NCBI RefSeq assembly: GCF_018398875.1
Contig: NZ_JAGWDK010000015.1
Span: forward strand, 62,001 to 126,000
Reading direction: 5' to 3'
Source: Bradyrhizobium sp. sGM-13
GTDB lineage: Bacteria; Pseudomonadota; Alphaproteobacteria; Rhizobiales; Xanthobacteraceae
DNA length: 64,000 bases
The notes under the pieces were generated by a model, which had not been told where the DNA came from, did no database searches, and saw nothing but the letters and a program-made list of their open reading frames with translations. How positions within the stretch are numbered: the stretch's first letter is position 1; the number at the start of each line of letters is the position of its first letter. This document shows, one piece after another, positions 44,201 through 50,877 of this stretch. A program made the translations under genes and the position numbers.

Positions 44201-44318
44201 CCGTCCATAGCCATGCGGGCAGGCGGCTCGCCGTATAGGCCGCCAATCGCGGATCGCCCTGCGCCCGCCACTGAAATTCCGCGTCCTTCATCGCAACTAC
44301 ATGACCGTCCGGCGTCAC
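41250..44318 (-). CDS. PAS-containing sensor histidine kinase, PdhS-like
   Basis: A 1022-residue cytosolic kinase with no membrane segment. It has at least three PAS-like regions (start, about 520-600, about 660-770), a long acidic Ala/Pro/Glu-rich linker (350-480), then a dimerisation domain with phospho-acceptor His803 in RISHEVRIPLNAII, and an ATPase domain with N-box LIGNSIHLANAGGQ and G1 RVRDTGNGLND. The G2 glycine motif is replaced by SESAAVSLSLTKALVEANRA. The whole layout resembles PdhS, the DivJ/PleC-type kinase that acts on DivK in Brucella. An ATG at 44291 is an alternative to the GTG start. Confidence 0.85.
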   Translation of the reverse strand: MTPDGHVVAMKDAEFQWRAQGDPRLAAYTASRLPAWLWTADGRRILWANPAGVRLFGAASAAALAEKTFGPADRHRRQIARLTGRLLANGAIRLERLQGFGAAPGMLATCGCSRFDFANGSHGVLIAAGDIALISPRLARAHEPPENEMQPEATALTPGPQPGAPVMEQAIAPQPAPDYEQPAQSGEAPAEFALFDAFAEPATTEEPAATEPAPRTPFPALEAFARQPTRRLPLRFTWQMDREGRFTLGTDEFTGLIGPRTTASFGRPWREIAEKFALDPNGRVMKAFATCATWSGIVLNWPVDGGSTLPVELSGLPIFDGQRNFIGYRGFGVCRDFDALALLAALRLAELSGEMAMPQEAPAPKFPSPTGVAPPLVDDLPEPIAAETSHQNDLETPVEPPKESVDESVEPSVKESANEALKDTVMELPADAPNVVPFRVPGEAKQLSLTPIENSAFDELARQLSARLDTENGNEAVPNVTGETIFEPTVASFARAPAGEPPEWLAPPEPPAHGEAARDKALLDLLPVGILIYRLDRLLYANPAFLTQMGYASLHALEDAGGLDALYVEPGTSNASSTSDTGRPVTISASGPADADAPPSAAEARLHTISWDGDSALALIFSTTRHEGAAIAAAISQAEPVAELDIPEPSDVGHANAEELAAILDTTAEGILMFDAEGNIHAANRSAEALFGYDGDELVQRNLADLFAPESQHGVFEYLAGIKASGVESLLDHGREVLGRESKGGIIPLSMTIGRTRPDGPNFFAVFRDLSQAKKTESELREARRLAERAANAKADVLARISHEVRIPLNAIIGFAEVMIGERFGALGNERYREYMKDIRAAGEHVIAIVNDLLNLSRIETGKLDLAFTNQNLNELVESCVAVMQPQANRERIIIRTSLAHTLPPVIADAQALRQITLNLIGNSIHLANAGGQVIVSTALSDFGEVMLRVRDTGNGLNDNEVAAALEPFRTRAPSDQSESAAVSLSLTKALVEANRAKFQIKTGGRSGTLIEIVFPPAVVRA

Positions 44319-44580
44319 GATCGGCAGCCAAAATGCCGATAACGTTAAGGGATCGTTACTATCGCAAGCCGGCGGCGGCAGTCCACGGCCCGGCGGGCCG
44401 GCAGTGATTTAAGCGGCGGATAACCTGAACCCGGCTGAACCCTTTGGCCGCCGGCCGCGTTGGGTGGTTGCAAACGGCCGTCAAGGGTTCAACGGGGAAC
44501 TCCCCGGCGCCGCATCCGTCCCCGGAGCGGCCCCCTGACAGTATCCGGACGCAATCCCAGCCACTGCAAAGGAACGCACC

Positions 44581-44964
44581 ATGAGTGACGAAGTGCGAGA
44601 CCGTTTCGAGATACCCAAGGAAATGCGATCGATGGCGGAAGCGAGCCTGGAGCAGGCCCGCAAGACGTTTGAGAAATTCGTCGCCGCCGCGCAGACCACC
44701 GCCGATACCATCGAGGAGCGTAATGCCACGGTGCGCGAGGGCGCCAAGGATGTCCGGCAGAAGGCCGTCGCCTATGCCGAGAAGAACGTGCAGGGCTCGC
44801 TCGATTACGCGCAGTCACTCTTGAAGGCCAAGGATCTGGCCGAGGTAACGCGGCTGCACAGCGAATATGTGCAGGGACAAATGCGTGTGCTGGCGGAGCA
44901 GGCCAGCGAAATGAGCCAGATCGTCGGCAAGGCCGCCATGGATGCGGCGAAGCCGAAAGCCTGA
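44581..44964 (+). CDS. Phasin family protein
   Basis: A 127-residue amphipathic helical protein of the phasin_2 type: PKEMRSMAEASLEQARKTFE, KFVAAAQTTADTIEERNATV and AEKNVQGSLDYAQSLLKAKD. Phasins coat polyhydroxybutyrate granules or act as cytosolic helpers. GGA lies 9 nt before the ATG. A second phasin follows 260 bp later on the same strand. Confidence 0.92.
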   Translation: MSDEVRDRFEIPKEMRSMAEASLEQARKTFEKFVAAAQTTADTIEERNATVREGAKDVRQKAVAYAEKNVQGSLDYAQSLLKAKDLAEVTRLHSEYVQGQMRVLAEQASEMSQIVGKAAMDAAKPKA

Positions 44965-45224
44965 CCCGCCCGCAGCGGGCAGTATTGCACCCGCGAAATG
45001 GACCGGCTGGAACGCGCATCCGGTGCGGGTTCCTATGCGGCGTCGCACCAGAAATTGCAGTGCGTTGCACAAATTTGACACGATATGGGTGCTTATTGGG
45101 CGAGCCCGTGGACGGGCAAACTTCCGTGAGTGCGTGTGTGTACGTGATCCCTTCCGGCGTTCCGATCATCCGCCCGGCACCCGCCAGGGAACATCGATTA
45201 ACCCCATTGTGAAGGATGCAACCC

Positions 45225-45659
45225 GTGACCAGCTCCACCGATCCCTTCTCCGCCGCCATCATTCCCTTTGAAGTTCCCGAGCAGATGCGCGCACTCGCCG
45301 AAAAGGGCGTTTCGCAGGCCCGCGACAGCTACGCCAAGTTCAAGGATGCAGCCGAAACCCATAACGGTACCATCGAGGCCGTGTTCACCACCGCCAGCAA
45401 GGGCGCCAGCGAGTACAACGCCAAGCTGATCGAGTTCTTCAAGGCCAACACCTCGTCCTCGCTCGATTTTGCGCAGGAGCTGCTCGGCGCGAAGACGCCG
45501 GCGGCGGCGCTCGAGCTGTGGACCGCGCACGCCAAGAAGCAGTACGAGGCCTTCACCGCGCAGGCCAAGGAGCTTGCCGAGCTCGGCCAGAAGGTTGCGA
45601 CCGAGACCGTTGAGCCGATCAAGGCCTCCGCCTCGAAGTACTACAAGCCCGCCGCCTGA
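45225..45659 (+). CDS. Phasin family protein
   Basis: A 144-residue helical phasin with the typical PEQMRALAEKGVSQARDSYA, DFAQELLGAKTPAAALELWT and KKQYEAFTAQAKELAELGQK segments. The GTG at 45225 was chosen because GAAGGA lies 9 nt upstream; an ATG at 45216 overlaps that site. Only the heptad pattern is shared with the phasin before it, so the pair is probably an old duplication. A strong intrinsic terminator follows 20 bp after the stop. Confidence 0.92.
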   Translation: MTSSTDPFSAAIIPFEVPEQMRALAEKGVSQARDSYAKFKDAAETHNGTIEAVFTTASKGASEYNAKLIEFFKANTSSSLDFAQELLGAKTPAAALELWTAHAKKQYEAFTAQAKELAELGQKVATETVEPIKASASKYYKPAA

Positions 45660-45678
45660 TCGGGCCCGCATCGCCACG

Positions 45679-45709
45679 AAAAGCCCGGGCGAAACGGCCC
45701 GGGCTTTTT
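45679..45709 (+). terminator. Intrinsic terminator after phasin gene
   Basis: A 9-bp GC-rich stem (AGCCCGGGC / GCCCGGGCT) with a 6-nt loop is followed by TTTTT, 20 bp after the phasin stop. A run of A on the other side could let it work leftwards too. Confidence 0.85.
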
Positions 45710-45870
45710 GCTGTCACGGGACCATTGCAGGGCCGGCGCGATCCGCGTTTGAACGCAACACGCGCCCAAAACGACTATAATCAGACGCTCCCCGGCCTTG
45801 CCAAAGGCCGGCGTTGCACCTAGTTTCCGGCCAATTCGCGCGCCCCTCTTTGGGGCTTCCGCGTGAGGAT

Positions 45871-45947
45871 GCAGTTGTAGCTCAGTTGGTTAGAGCGCCT
45901 GTCTGTGGAACAGGAGGTCGGTGGTTCGAGCCCACCCAACTGTACCA
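45871..45947 (+). tRNA. tRNA-His(GTG), lacks encoded G-1:C73
   Basis: A full cloverleaf of 77 nt including encoded CCA. The anticodon loop CTGTGGA gives GTG; the T loop is TTCGAGC and the acceptor is GCAGTTG against CAACTGT with a G-U first pair. The discriminator base is A and the base before position 1 is T, so the G-1:C73 pair that marks tRNA-His in nearly all bacteria is not encoded. This is a known trait of many alphaproteobacteria, which have an altered HisRS. Confidence 0.96.
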
Positions 45948-46076
45948 GCTTTTACTTCCCTGAATTGCCGCTCGCCTGCCGCGACACTCGTGCTGTGGCG
46001 CGTTGTCCAGCCGCGCTTGCCAAGCCCCAACCGTTCACCCACTATTTCCGGGAATCATTGCGGCTTGGGGGAATTC

Positions 46077-46433
46077 ATGGCGATCTTTCGGATCGAAAAT
46101 TTTCAGCTCGGATTGTTGCTTGCCGCCGCACTCGCGGTATCGATCTCGCCCGCCGTCGGTCAGACCTACACACCCGAACAGGAGCAGGCCTGCACCGGCG
46201 ACGCGTTCCGGCTCTGCAGCTCCGATATCCCTGACATCAGCCGTGTCACCGCCTGCATGGTGCGCAAAAAGTCGCAGCTCTCGCCGGCTTGCCGGGCGCA
46301 CTTCCGCTCCGAGCCCGATGAAATCACGGCCCGGCCGGTGGGCCGGCCGACCATCATCCGGCCGGCAGTGCCGCGCAAAGCCGCTGCCGCAAAGCCGCGC
46401 AAAACCAAAAAGCCGGCGAAACCTGCGACTTGA
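46077..46433 (+). CDS. Small exported cysteine-containing protein
   Basis: A 118-residue protein with a signal peptide (FQLGLLLAAALAVSISPAVG, cleavage near VGQ-TY), then a compact four-cysteine segment (QACTGDAFRLCSSDIPDISR, TACMVRKKSQLSPACRAHF) that looks like a small disulfide-bonded helical unit. The tail is Lys/Pro/Ala-rich (RKAAAAKPRKTKKPAKPAT). GGGGG lies about 7 nt before the ATG. I believe this type is common in Bradyrhizobium, in several copies; no function is known. Confidence 0.75.
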   Translation: MAIFRIENFQLGLLLAAALAVSISPAVGQTYTPEQEQACTGDAFRLCSSDIPDISRVTACMVRKKSQLSPACRAHFRSEPDEITARPVGRPTIIRPAVPRKAAAAKPRKTKKPAKPAT

Positions 46434-46533
46434 CAGGCATTACGCCATTTTAAGGTTTCCTCGCGCGGCAGACTGACGCCTTGTTTGCGGCGTCTGCAAT
46501 GAACATCTCCCATGGGGAAGAGGAGAGGGTTCA

Positions 46534-46863
46534 TTGATAGATCACAGTAGAGAACTCGACCGGCATTTTGCCTGGTTCGAGAGGAAGCTGCCGCCGGGGC
46601 CGGCGAAGTTCGTCGGCTGGGTGCGCAAGCCGTCGTCGATCTATGTCCGAGTACCGCTCGCCATACTGCTGGTCGTCGGCGGCTTTCTCAGCTTCCTGCC
46701 GGTGCTCGGGCTCTGGATGCTGCCGCTCGGACTCCTTTTGTTCGCGCAGGACATCCCGCCGCTGCAGAAGCCGTTGGCGCTGGGGCTTGGATGGATCGAA
46801 CGCAAATGGCTCGAACGTCAGCGCGCAAAACTCGAGCGAGAGCGCGCAAAAGGCGCGCAGTAA
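46534..46863 (+). CDS. Small membrane protein of unknown function
   Basis: A 109-residue protein starting at TTG behind GAGGAGAGGG. One long or two short hydrophobic segments (VPLAILLVVGGFLSFLPVLG and WMLPLGLLLFAQDIPPLQKP) lie between a basic N-terminal and a highly charged C-terminal helix (ERKWLERQRAKLERERAKGA). I do not recognise a named family. The repeated ER/AK tail could bind RNA, membrane phosphates or a partner protein. Confidence 0.7.
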   Translation: MIDHSRELDRHFAWFERKLPPGPAKFVGWVRKPSSIYVRVPLAILLVVGGFLSFLPVLGLWMLPLGLLLFAQDIPPLQKPLALGLGWIERKWLERQRAKLERERAKGAQ

Positions 46864-47039
46864 GCCAAGCAGGATGGGCTTTCAATTCCTTCTCAAGGTC
46901 ACCGGGGTTGCACGGTGTGACTCAAAAACCAGCCTTATTGGCAATTAAGTGGCTTCATCGCGGCGGGTGATAAATTTTTCTTTCACGAATCACCGCGCTG
47001 ATTCATTTTCGGCTTCTGGGGTCAACTGGAGGCCAAGGT

Positions 47040-47720
47040 ATGAACGTAATTGTTTTTGCATCACGTAAAGGGGGCTCGGGAAAAAGTACCCTGGCTGCTC
47101 ACCTCGCTGCCCATGTTCATAAGGCAACGAAGCCCATCCTGCTTGTCGATGCCGATCCGCAGGGCTCACTTACGCTCTGGCACAAATTGCGCGGCACCAA
47201 CGAGCCGCCGATCAAGCCCGCGGTGAATTCCGTCAGCGGCATCGTCGCTGCCGCCAAGCGCGACGGCATCGAATGGGTGTTCATCGATACGCCGCCGAAT
47301 TTGTCGGCCGTCGTCGACGATGCGATCCGCAACGCCACCATGGTGATCATTCCGGCGCGGCCCGGCGTGTTCGACGTCAACGCGGTGCAGGAAACCATTC
47401 AGACCTGTCGTTCGGCGCGCAAGCCCTACGCGGTCGTGATCAACGGTGCGCCTGCCGAACGCGACGGCGCCGAGAGCCGCATCGTCAGCCTCGCGCGCGA
47501 AGCGCTGGCGAAATTCCGCGCGCCGGTGTGGAGCGGTCAGATCACCAACCGCGCCGATCTGATCATGGCGCTGAGCCAGGGCGAAGGCGCCCGCGAATAC
47601 TACGCGGAAGGCCGGGCGGCTGCGGAGATCAGCAGGCTGTGGGGCGCGATCGAACGTTCGATCAAGGCGATCCGCGGAACGGCGTCGGCATCGGGCGCCA
47701 TGCACAAGCAGGCGGCGTAA
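47040..47720 (+). CDS. ParA/MinD-family ATPase, orphan
   Basis: A 226-residue ParA-like ATPase. The deviant Walker A is KGGSGKST (10-17) with the signature lysine, Walker A' is VDADPQGSLTLWHK, and Walker B is WVFIDTPPNL. No ParB, parS or MinE partner is near, so it is an orphan type such as those that place chemoreceptors, carboxysomes or other cargo. It is followed by a good terminator. The cargo is unknown; the small membrane protein gene upstream is the nearest candidate. Confidence 0.88.
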   Translation: MNVIVFASRKGGSGKSTLAAHLAAHVHKATKPILLVDADPQGSLTLWHKLRGTNEPPIKPAVNSVSGIVAAAKRDGIEWVFIDTPPNLSAVVDDAIRNATMVIIPARPGVFDVNAVQETIQTCRSARKPYAVVINGAPAERDGAESRIVSLAREALAKFRAPVWSGQITNRADLIMALSQGEGAREYYAEGRAAAEISRLWGAIERSIKAIRGTASASGAMHKQAA

Positions 47721-47754
47721 CAACGCCGCTCTCGATCTGCCGGACTGATAAAGA

Positions 47755-47780
47755 ACGCGCGGGCTCCGCGCGTTTTTCTT
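47755..47780 (+). terminator. Intrinsic terminator after ParA-like gene
   Basis: The stem ACGCGCGG / CCGCGCGT with a 3-nt loop is followed by a T-rich tail (TTTTCTTTT), 35 bp after the ParA stop. Confidence 0.8.
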
Positions 47781-47797
47781 TTATGGATTATTTTGCC

Positions 47798-47899
47798 GTC
47801 ATTCCGGGATGATGCGTTAGCACCAGCCCCGGAATCTCGAGATTCTCAGGTGCGCAAGTGCACACCATAGTTCGATGCTTCGCATCGCCCCGGAATGAC
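47798..47899. repeat. 102-bp palindromic element, copy 1
   Basis: The element begins GTCATTCCGGG and ends CCCGGAATGAC as inverted ends. Its reverse complement aligns with copy 2 at 52612-52713 along the whole length, including GAATCTCGAGATTC in the middle. It sits between the ParA terminator and a small leftward gene. Confidence 0.8.
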
Positions 47900-47905
47900 A
47901 GTGCC

Positions 47906-48040
47906 CTACGCCACCATCAGCACGTAGAACACGACGACCGGCGACAGCGTCAGGATCACCGACCAGATGCCGACGGCCCACAGAATGTCCTCGGTTGAAA
48001 AACCCTGTTGTCCAGGAATGCTGTTGTTCTCGAAATGCAC
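47906..48040 (-). CDS. Tiny single-helix membrane protein
   Basis: A 44-residue frame starting at GTG (48038-48040). It has a short polar N-terminus (HFENNSIPGQQGFSTEDI) and one transmembrane helix (IWSVILTLSPVVVFYVLMVA) ending at the stop. A GGGG stretch lies about 9 nt upstream. It is divergent from another tiny membrane protein gene at 48276, and the two may be an operon pair or regulators of a larger complex. No family is known to me. Confidence 0.5.
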   Translation of the reverse strand: MHFENNSIPGQQGFSTEDILWAVGIWSVILTLSPVVVFYVLMVA

Positions 48041-48275
48041 GACGCGCCCCCGCGTTTTTCTGTTGTATGGGGATGCTGATATGCGAACGGTTTTAAAAAC
48101 CCGCTTGCGATTTCGCTTGCATTTGACCGCACCTGCTACCGCCGATTAACCACCGCTATGCCTGGTTAATATTTGCTGACCGCACGGCGTCAAAGTCGAT
48201 CGAAGTCTCGCCTGCAACATTAGAATTTTAAACATATGGATCTCCCCGGCTCAGAAAAACGACGGGGGAAAAGCG

Positions 48276-48416
48276 ATGAGCATGCACGACAAGAAATATC
48301 CGATTGCCGAGTACGCCCAGAGCATGCACGACGTTCTTCTGGTGTCGTCATTCGCCGCCTGGGCAATGCTGCTCGGCTTCGCGCCCGTGATGGCCTATCG
48401 CCTGCTGGTCAGCTAA
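48276..48416 (+). CDS. Tiny single-helix membrane protein
   Basis: A 46-residue frame with ATG and a good GGGGG site 8 nt upstream. It starts SMHDKKYPIAEYAQSMHDVL and has one transmembrane helix (FAAWAMLLGFAPVMAYRLLV). The MHD-repeat in the soluble part is notable. It resembles the short subunits often found beside cytochrome oxidases or transporters, but no such complex is here. It ends close to the convergent DapA-family gene. Confidence 0.55.
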   Translation: MSMHDKKYPIAEYAQSMHDVLLVSSFAAWAMLLGFAPVMAYRLLVS

Positions 48417-48424
48417 TTCCATTT

Positions 48425-48453
48425 CTCCCTCTCGCTGGTGAGACGAGAGGGAG
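48425..48453. terminator. Hairpin between convergent genes
   Basis: A perfect 10-bp stem, CTCCCTCTCG against CGAGAGGGAG, with a 9-nt loop lies between the stop of the tiny plus-strand gene and the stop of the DapA-family gene. It has no T-run, so it may be a weak bidirectional terminator or an RNA end stabiliser. Confidence 0.4.
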
Positions 48454-48465
48454 CCGCTGCCAGCC

Positions 48466-49398
48466 TTAAGCGCGCCGCAAAAGCTGTGGCCTGCGCCGCT
48501 CGATCTCCTCGTCGAGCAACGCCGCCAACTCCGCGCTTATCTCCACCATCGGCAGACGAACCTCGGCGCTGTCGATCAGTCCGTTGCTCGCCAGCCAGTA
48601 TTTTGCAGGCGCCGGGCTCGGCTCGGCAAACAACAGCCGGGTCAGCCGGGAGAGCTCCTTCCAGCACGCCCGCGCGCCGTCGCGGTCGCCCTGCGCGAGC
48701 AGCGTCCGCAGCGATGCGAAGGCCGCGGTCTCCAGATGCGCCGACAACAGGATCGCGCCATCGGCGCCGTCGGCAAGCGCGTCGTGATACTCGGCGTCTT
48801 CGCCGGTCAGCACGCGAAAGCCTGCCGGCCGTCTCGCCAGAAGGTCAATCGACTGCGCGCGGTCGGCGCCGCAATCCTTCATGCCGACGATGTTCGGATG
48901 CTGCGCAAGCTGCAGCAACGTCTCATTGGTGAGGCTGACGCCCGTCCGGTAGGGAATGTTGTAGAGCACGATCGGCCATGAGGCGTGATCGGCGAGGGCG
49001 GTGAAGTGCTGCACGAGGCCGCGCTGCGTCGGCCGGATGTAATAGGGGCTCGCGATCAGATAGCCGTCGATCGGCCAGGTCGCCGTCTCATCCAGCGCAT
49101 CGAGCATCTTCGCGGTGGAGGCGCCGGACAGGCCGAGCAGGATCGGCAAGTGGCGCTGGCTGGCGGAGAACTCGCTCTGCGTCAGCGTCACCAGCCGCTC
49201 GAGTTCGCCTGCGCGGAGCGACATGCCTTCGCCCGACGTCGCCGCGAGAATGAAGCCGTCGACGGGGCCAGCCGCATAGTGTCGGACGAGCCGGCGCAGC
49301 GACGCCTCGTCGAGTTCGCCGTCGCGAAACGGCGTGATCAGCGGCAGCCACAGGCCCTGCAGCCGGCTTGCCAGGTCGTTGGTCGAAGGGGCAGTCAT
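48466..49398 (-). CDS. DapA-family (dihydrodipicolinate synthase/NAL) aldolase
   Basis: A 310-residue class I aldolase of the DapA/NanA superfamily. The Schiff-base lysine is Lys174 in IVGMKDCGAD, the catalytic tyrosine is Tyr146 in YNIPYRTG, and the substrate loop is AATSGEG (52-58). DapA itself condenses pyruvate with aspartate semialdehyde, but the loop here is SGEG rather than TGES, so another aldehyde partner is possible. The ATG at 49398 follows GGAGATGG; upstream in-frame codons run through the leader. An attenuator-like hairpin lies 43 bp upstream of the start. Confidence 0.87.
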   Translation of the reverse strand: MTAPSTNDLASRLQGLWLPLITPFRDGELDEASLRRLVRHYAAGPVDGFILAATSGEGMSLRAGELERLVTLTQSEFSASQRHLPILLGLSGASTAKMLDALDETATWPIDGYLIASPYYIRPTQRGLVQHFTALADHASWPIVLYNIPYRTGVSLTNETLLQLAQHPNIVGMKDCGADRAQSIDLLARRPAGFRVLTGEDAEYHDALADGADGAILLSAHLETAAFASLRTLLAQGDRDGARACWKELSRLTRLLFAEPSPAPAKYWLASNGLIDSAEVRLPMVEISAELAALLDEEIERRRPQLLRRA

Positions 49399-49440
49399 CG
49401 TTCCATCTCCTTGGGGGTAAGCGCCGGAGACGGGACCAAC

Positions 49441-49467
49441 AAAAAACCCCGTCCAGACGGCGGGGTT
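49441..49467 (-). terminator. Terminator-like hairpin in the leader of the DapA-family gene
   Basis: On the minus strand the stem AACCCCG / CGGGGTT, with a 9-nt loop, is followed by TTTTTT, just upstream of the gene. An earlier hairpin (GGTCCCC / GGGGACC, near 49512-49531) lies in the same leader. The pair looks like an attenuator, though the second could also be the end of an upstream RNA. Confidence 0.6.
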
Positions 49468-49629
49468 CGGGATCGTGGGTTCGCGACAGACTAGCGCGCG
49501 CGTCGATCTCGGGTCCCCGGATGGGGACCTTTTTTCGACGACAGTGCTGCGCACGAACTCGTGATCATGTGCGGATGATGGAGGCCGAGAACCTCAATGT
49601 CAATCTGTGCGGGAACATGACACTGACGC

Positions 49630-49664
49630 AAAAAAAAGCCGGGCCCGAAAGAGCCCGGCTTGAG
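49630..49664 (-). terminator. Intrinsic terminator, leftward
   Basis: On the minus strand AAGCCGGGC and GCCCGGCTT form a 9-bp stem and eight T residues follow. It would end leftward transcripts from trxB-LysR or a small RNA in the space 49660-49955. Confidence 0.75.
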
Positions 49665-49743
49665 GTATTGGCCACGTGAGGCCGACACAATCACCTTCCA
49701 AGAGGGATTACTGAACCGCCGCGTCACTGGAGGAGGGGGACAT

Positions 49744-49854
49744 ATGCGCGACGCGACCGCTCAGCGTTTGAGCACTATGATCCTCATCAGTGCCTTGCAG
49801 CAACCGTCCGAGCCGCATGTCAGTCATGCGGAGAGCGGGGCCTCTATAAAATAG
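49744..49854 (+). CDS. Possible very small gene with strong ribosome binding site
   Basis: A 36-codon frame (MRDATAQRLSTMILISALQQ onward) preceded by GGAGGAGGGGG 4 nt before the ATG, one of the strongest such sites in the window. The peptide has no clear domain. It lies opposite to a leftward terminator, so the same DNA may instead code for a small RNA on the other strand. Kept as a candidate only. Confidence 0.3.
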   Translation: MRDATAQRLSTMILISALQQPSEPHVSHAESGASIK

Positions 49855-49906
49855 GCTAATCCGGAGCGCGGAAGACGGAGCGCCACCGTTTCTAACTTTT
49901 ATTTTG

Positions 49907-49955
49907 GACCATGATCTTTCCGGAAAACCGGTCCCCACTTTTCCGGATCATGCTC
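49907..49955. repeat. ATGATC/GATCAT palindromic element, short copy
   Basis: The segment ATGATCTTTCCGGAAAA is followed by ACCGGT and TTTTCCGGATCAT as an inverted pair. A longer copy with the same core is at 53530-53604. It touches the stop codon of the LysR gene. Confidence 0.7.
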
Positions 49956-50875
49956 TACGAGGGCCAGCGCTGCGCCTTGCTCACCACGAAGTCGCGGAAT
50001 ACCTGCACGCGTGCGACCGTCTTCAGTTCCTCGGGATAGACGAAATACGTATCCACCGCGATCGAATCGGTTTCGCCGAACAACTGCACCAGGCGGTTGT
50101 TCTCCTCGACCAGATAGTCGGGCAGGGCGGCGATGCCGAGCCCCTGCTGGCAGGCTCGAACGAGCCCTAAGATATTATTCACCTTGAAGTAGGCTTCGCG
50201 CGGACCCGAGCCGTTGCGGCCGGCGTCGATCAGCCAGCTCCGGTTCTGCAGATGCGGCGGCACCTGCGCATCGCCGAGCATGATGATGCGGTGCGAATCG
50301 AGGTCGTCCAGCGTCCGCGGCGTGCCGAAGCGCTTGATGTATTCCGGCGAGCAATAGGCATGGAAGCCGATCGAGAACAGCTTGCGCTGGATCAGGTCGG
50401 GCTGGGTCGGCTTGCGGGTCCGGATCGCGACGTCGGCCTCGCGCATCGACAGATCGAGATCCTCGTCGGTGACGATCAGCGAGATGCGGATATCAGGATA
50501 AAGCGCGGTGAACTCGTCGAGCCGCGGGATCAGCCAGTTGATGCCGAGCGCGGGCGGCGTCGTGATCTTGAGGTCGCCGCTCGGCCGCTCGCGGCTGTCG
50601 GTGAGCTTTGCGCGCGCCGCCTGCAATTGCATGAAGACGTCATGCGCCGTGCGGAACAAAAGATCGCCCTGCTCGGTGAGGATGAGCCCGCGCGCGTGGC
50701 GGTGGAACAGCGACACCGCGAGCTCCTGCTCCAGCGCACTGACCTGCCGCGACACCGCGGATTGCGAGAGCCCCAGTTGCTCGCCGGCATGGGTAAAGCT
50801 TCCCGCTTCCGCCGCCGCGTGAAAGACCTTCAGCTTGTCCCAGTCCATGTCAAATCCGTCTCGTGTTCTAGGCAT
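49955..50875 (-). CDS. LysR-family transcriptional regulator
   Basis: A 306-residue regulator. The HTH is MDWDKLKVFHAAAEAGSFTH, then LGLSQSAVSRQVSALEQELA; the effector domain follows from about residue 95. An ATG at 50848 (MDWDKLKVF) is an alternative start that removes nine residues. The gene begins 2 bp after the stop of trxB, so the two are cotranscribed; this LysR may respond to redox state, but that is only suggested by the pairing. Confidence 0.92.
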   Translation of the reverse strand: MPRTRDGFDMDWDKLKVFHAAAEAGSFTHAGEQLGLSQSAVSRQVSALEQELAVSLFHRHARGLILTEQGDLLFRTAHDVFMQLQAARAKLTDSRERPSGDLKITTPPALGINWLIPRLDEFTALYPDIRISLIVTDEDLDLSMREADVAIRTRKPTQPDLIQRKLFSIGFHAYCSPEYIKRFGTPRTLDDLDSHRIIMLGDAQVPPHLQNRSWLIDAGRNGSGPREAYFKVNNILGLVRACQQGLGIAALPDYLVEENNRLVQLFGETDSIAVDTYFVYPEELKTVARVQVFRDFVVSKAQRWPS

Positions 50876-50877
50876 GA

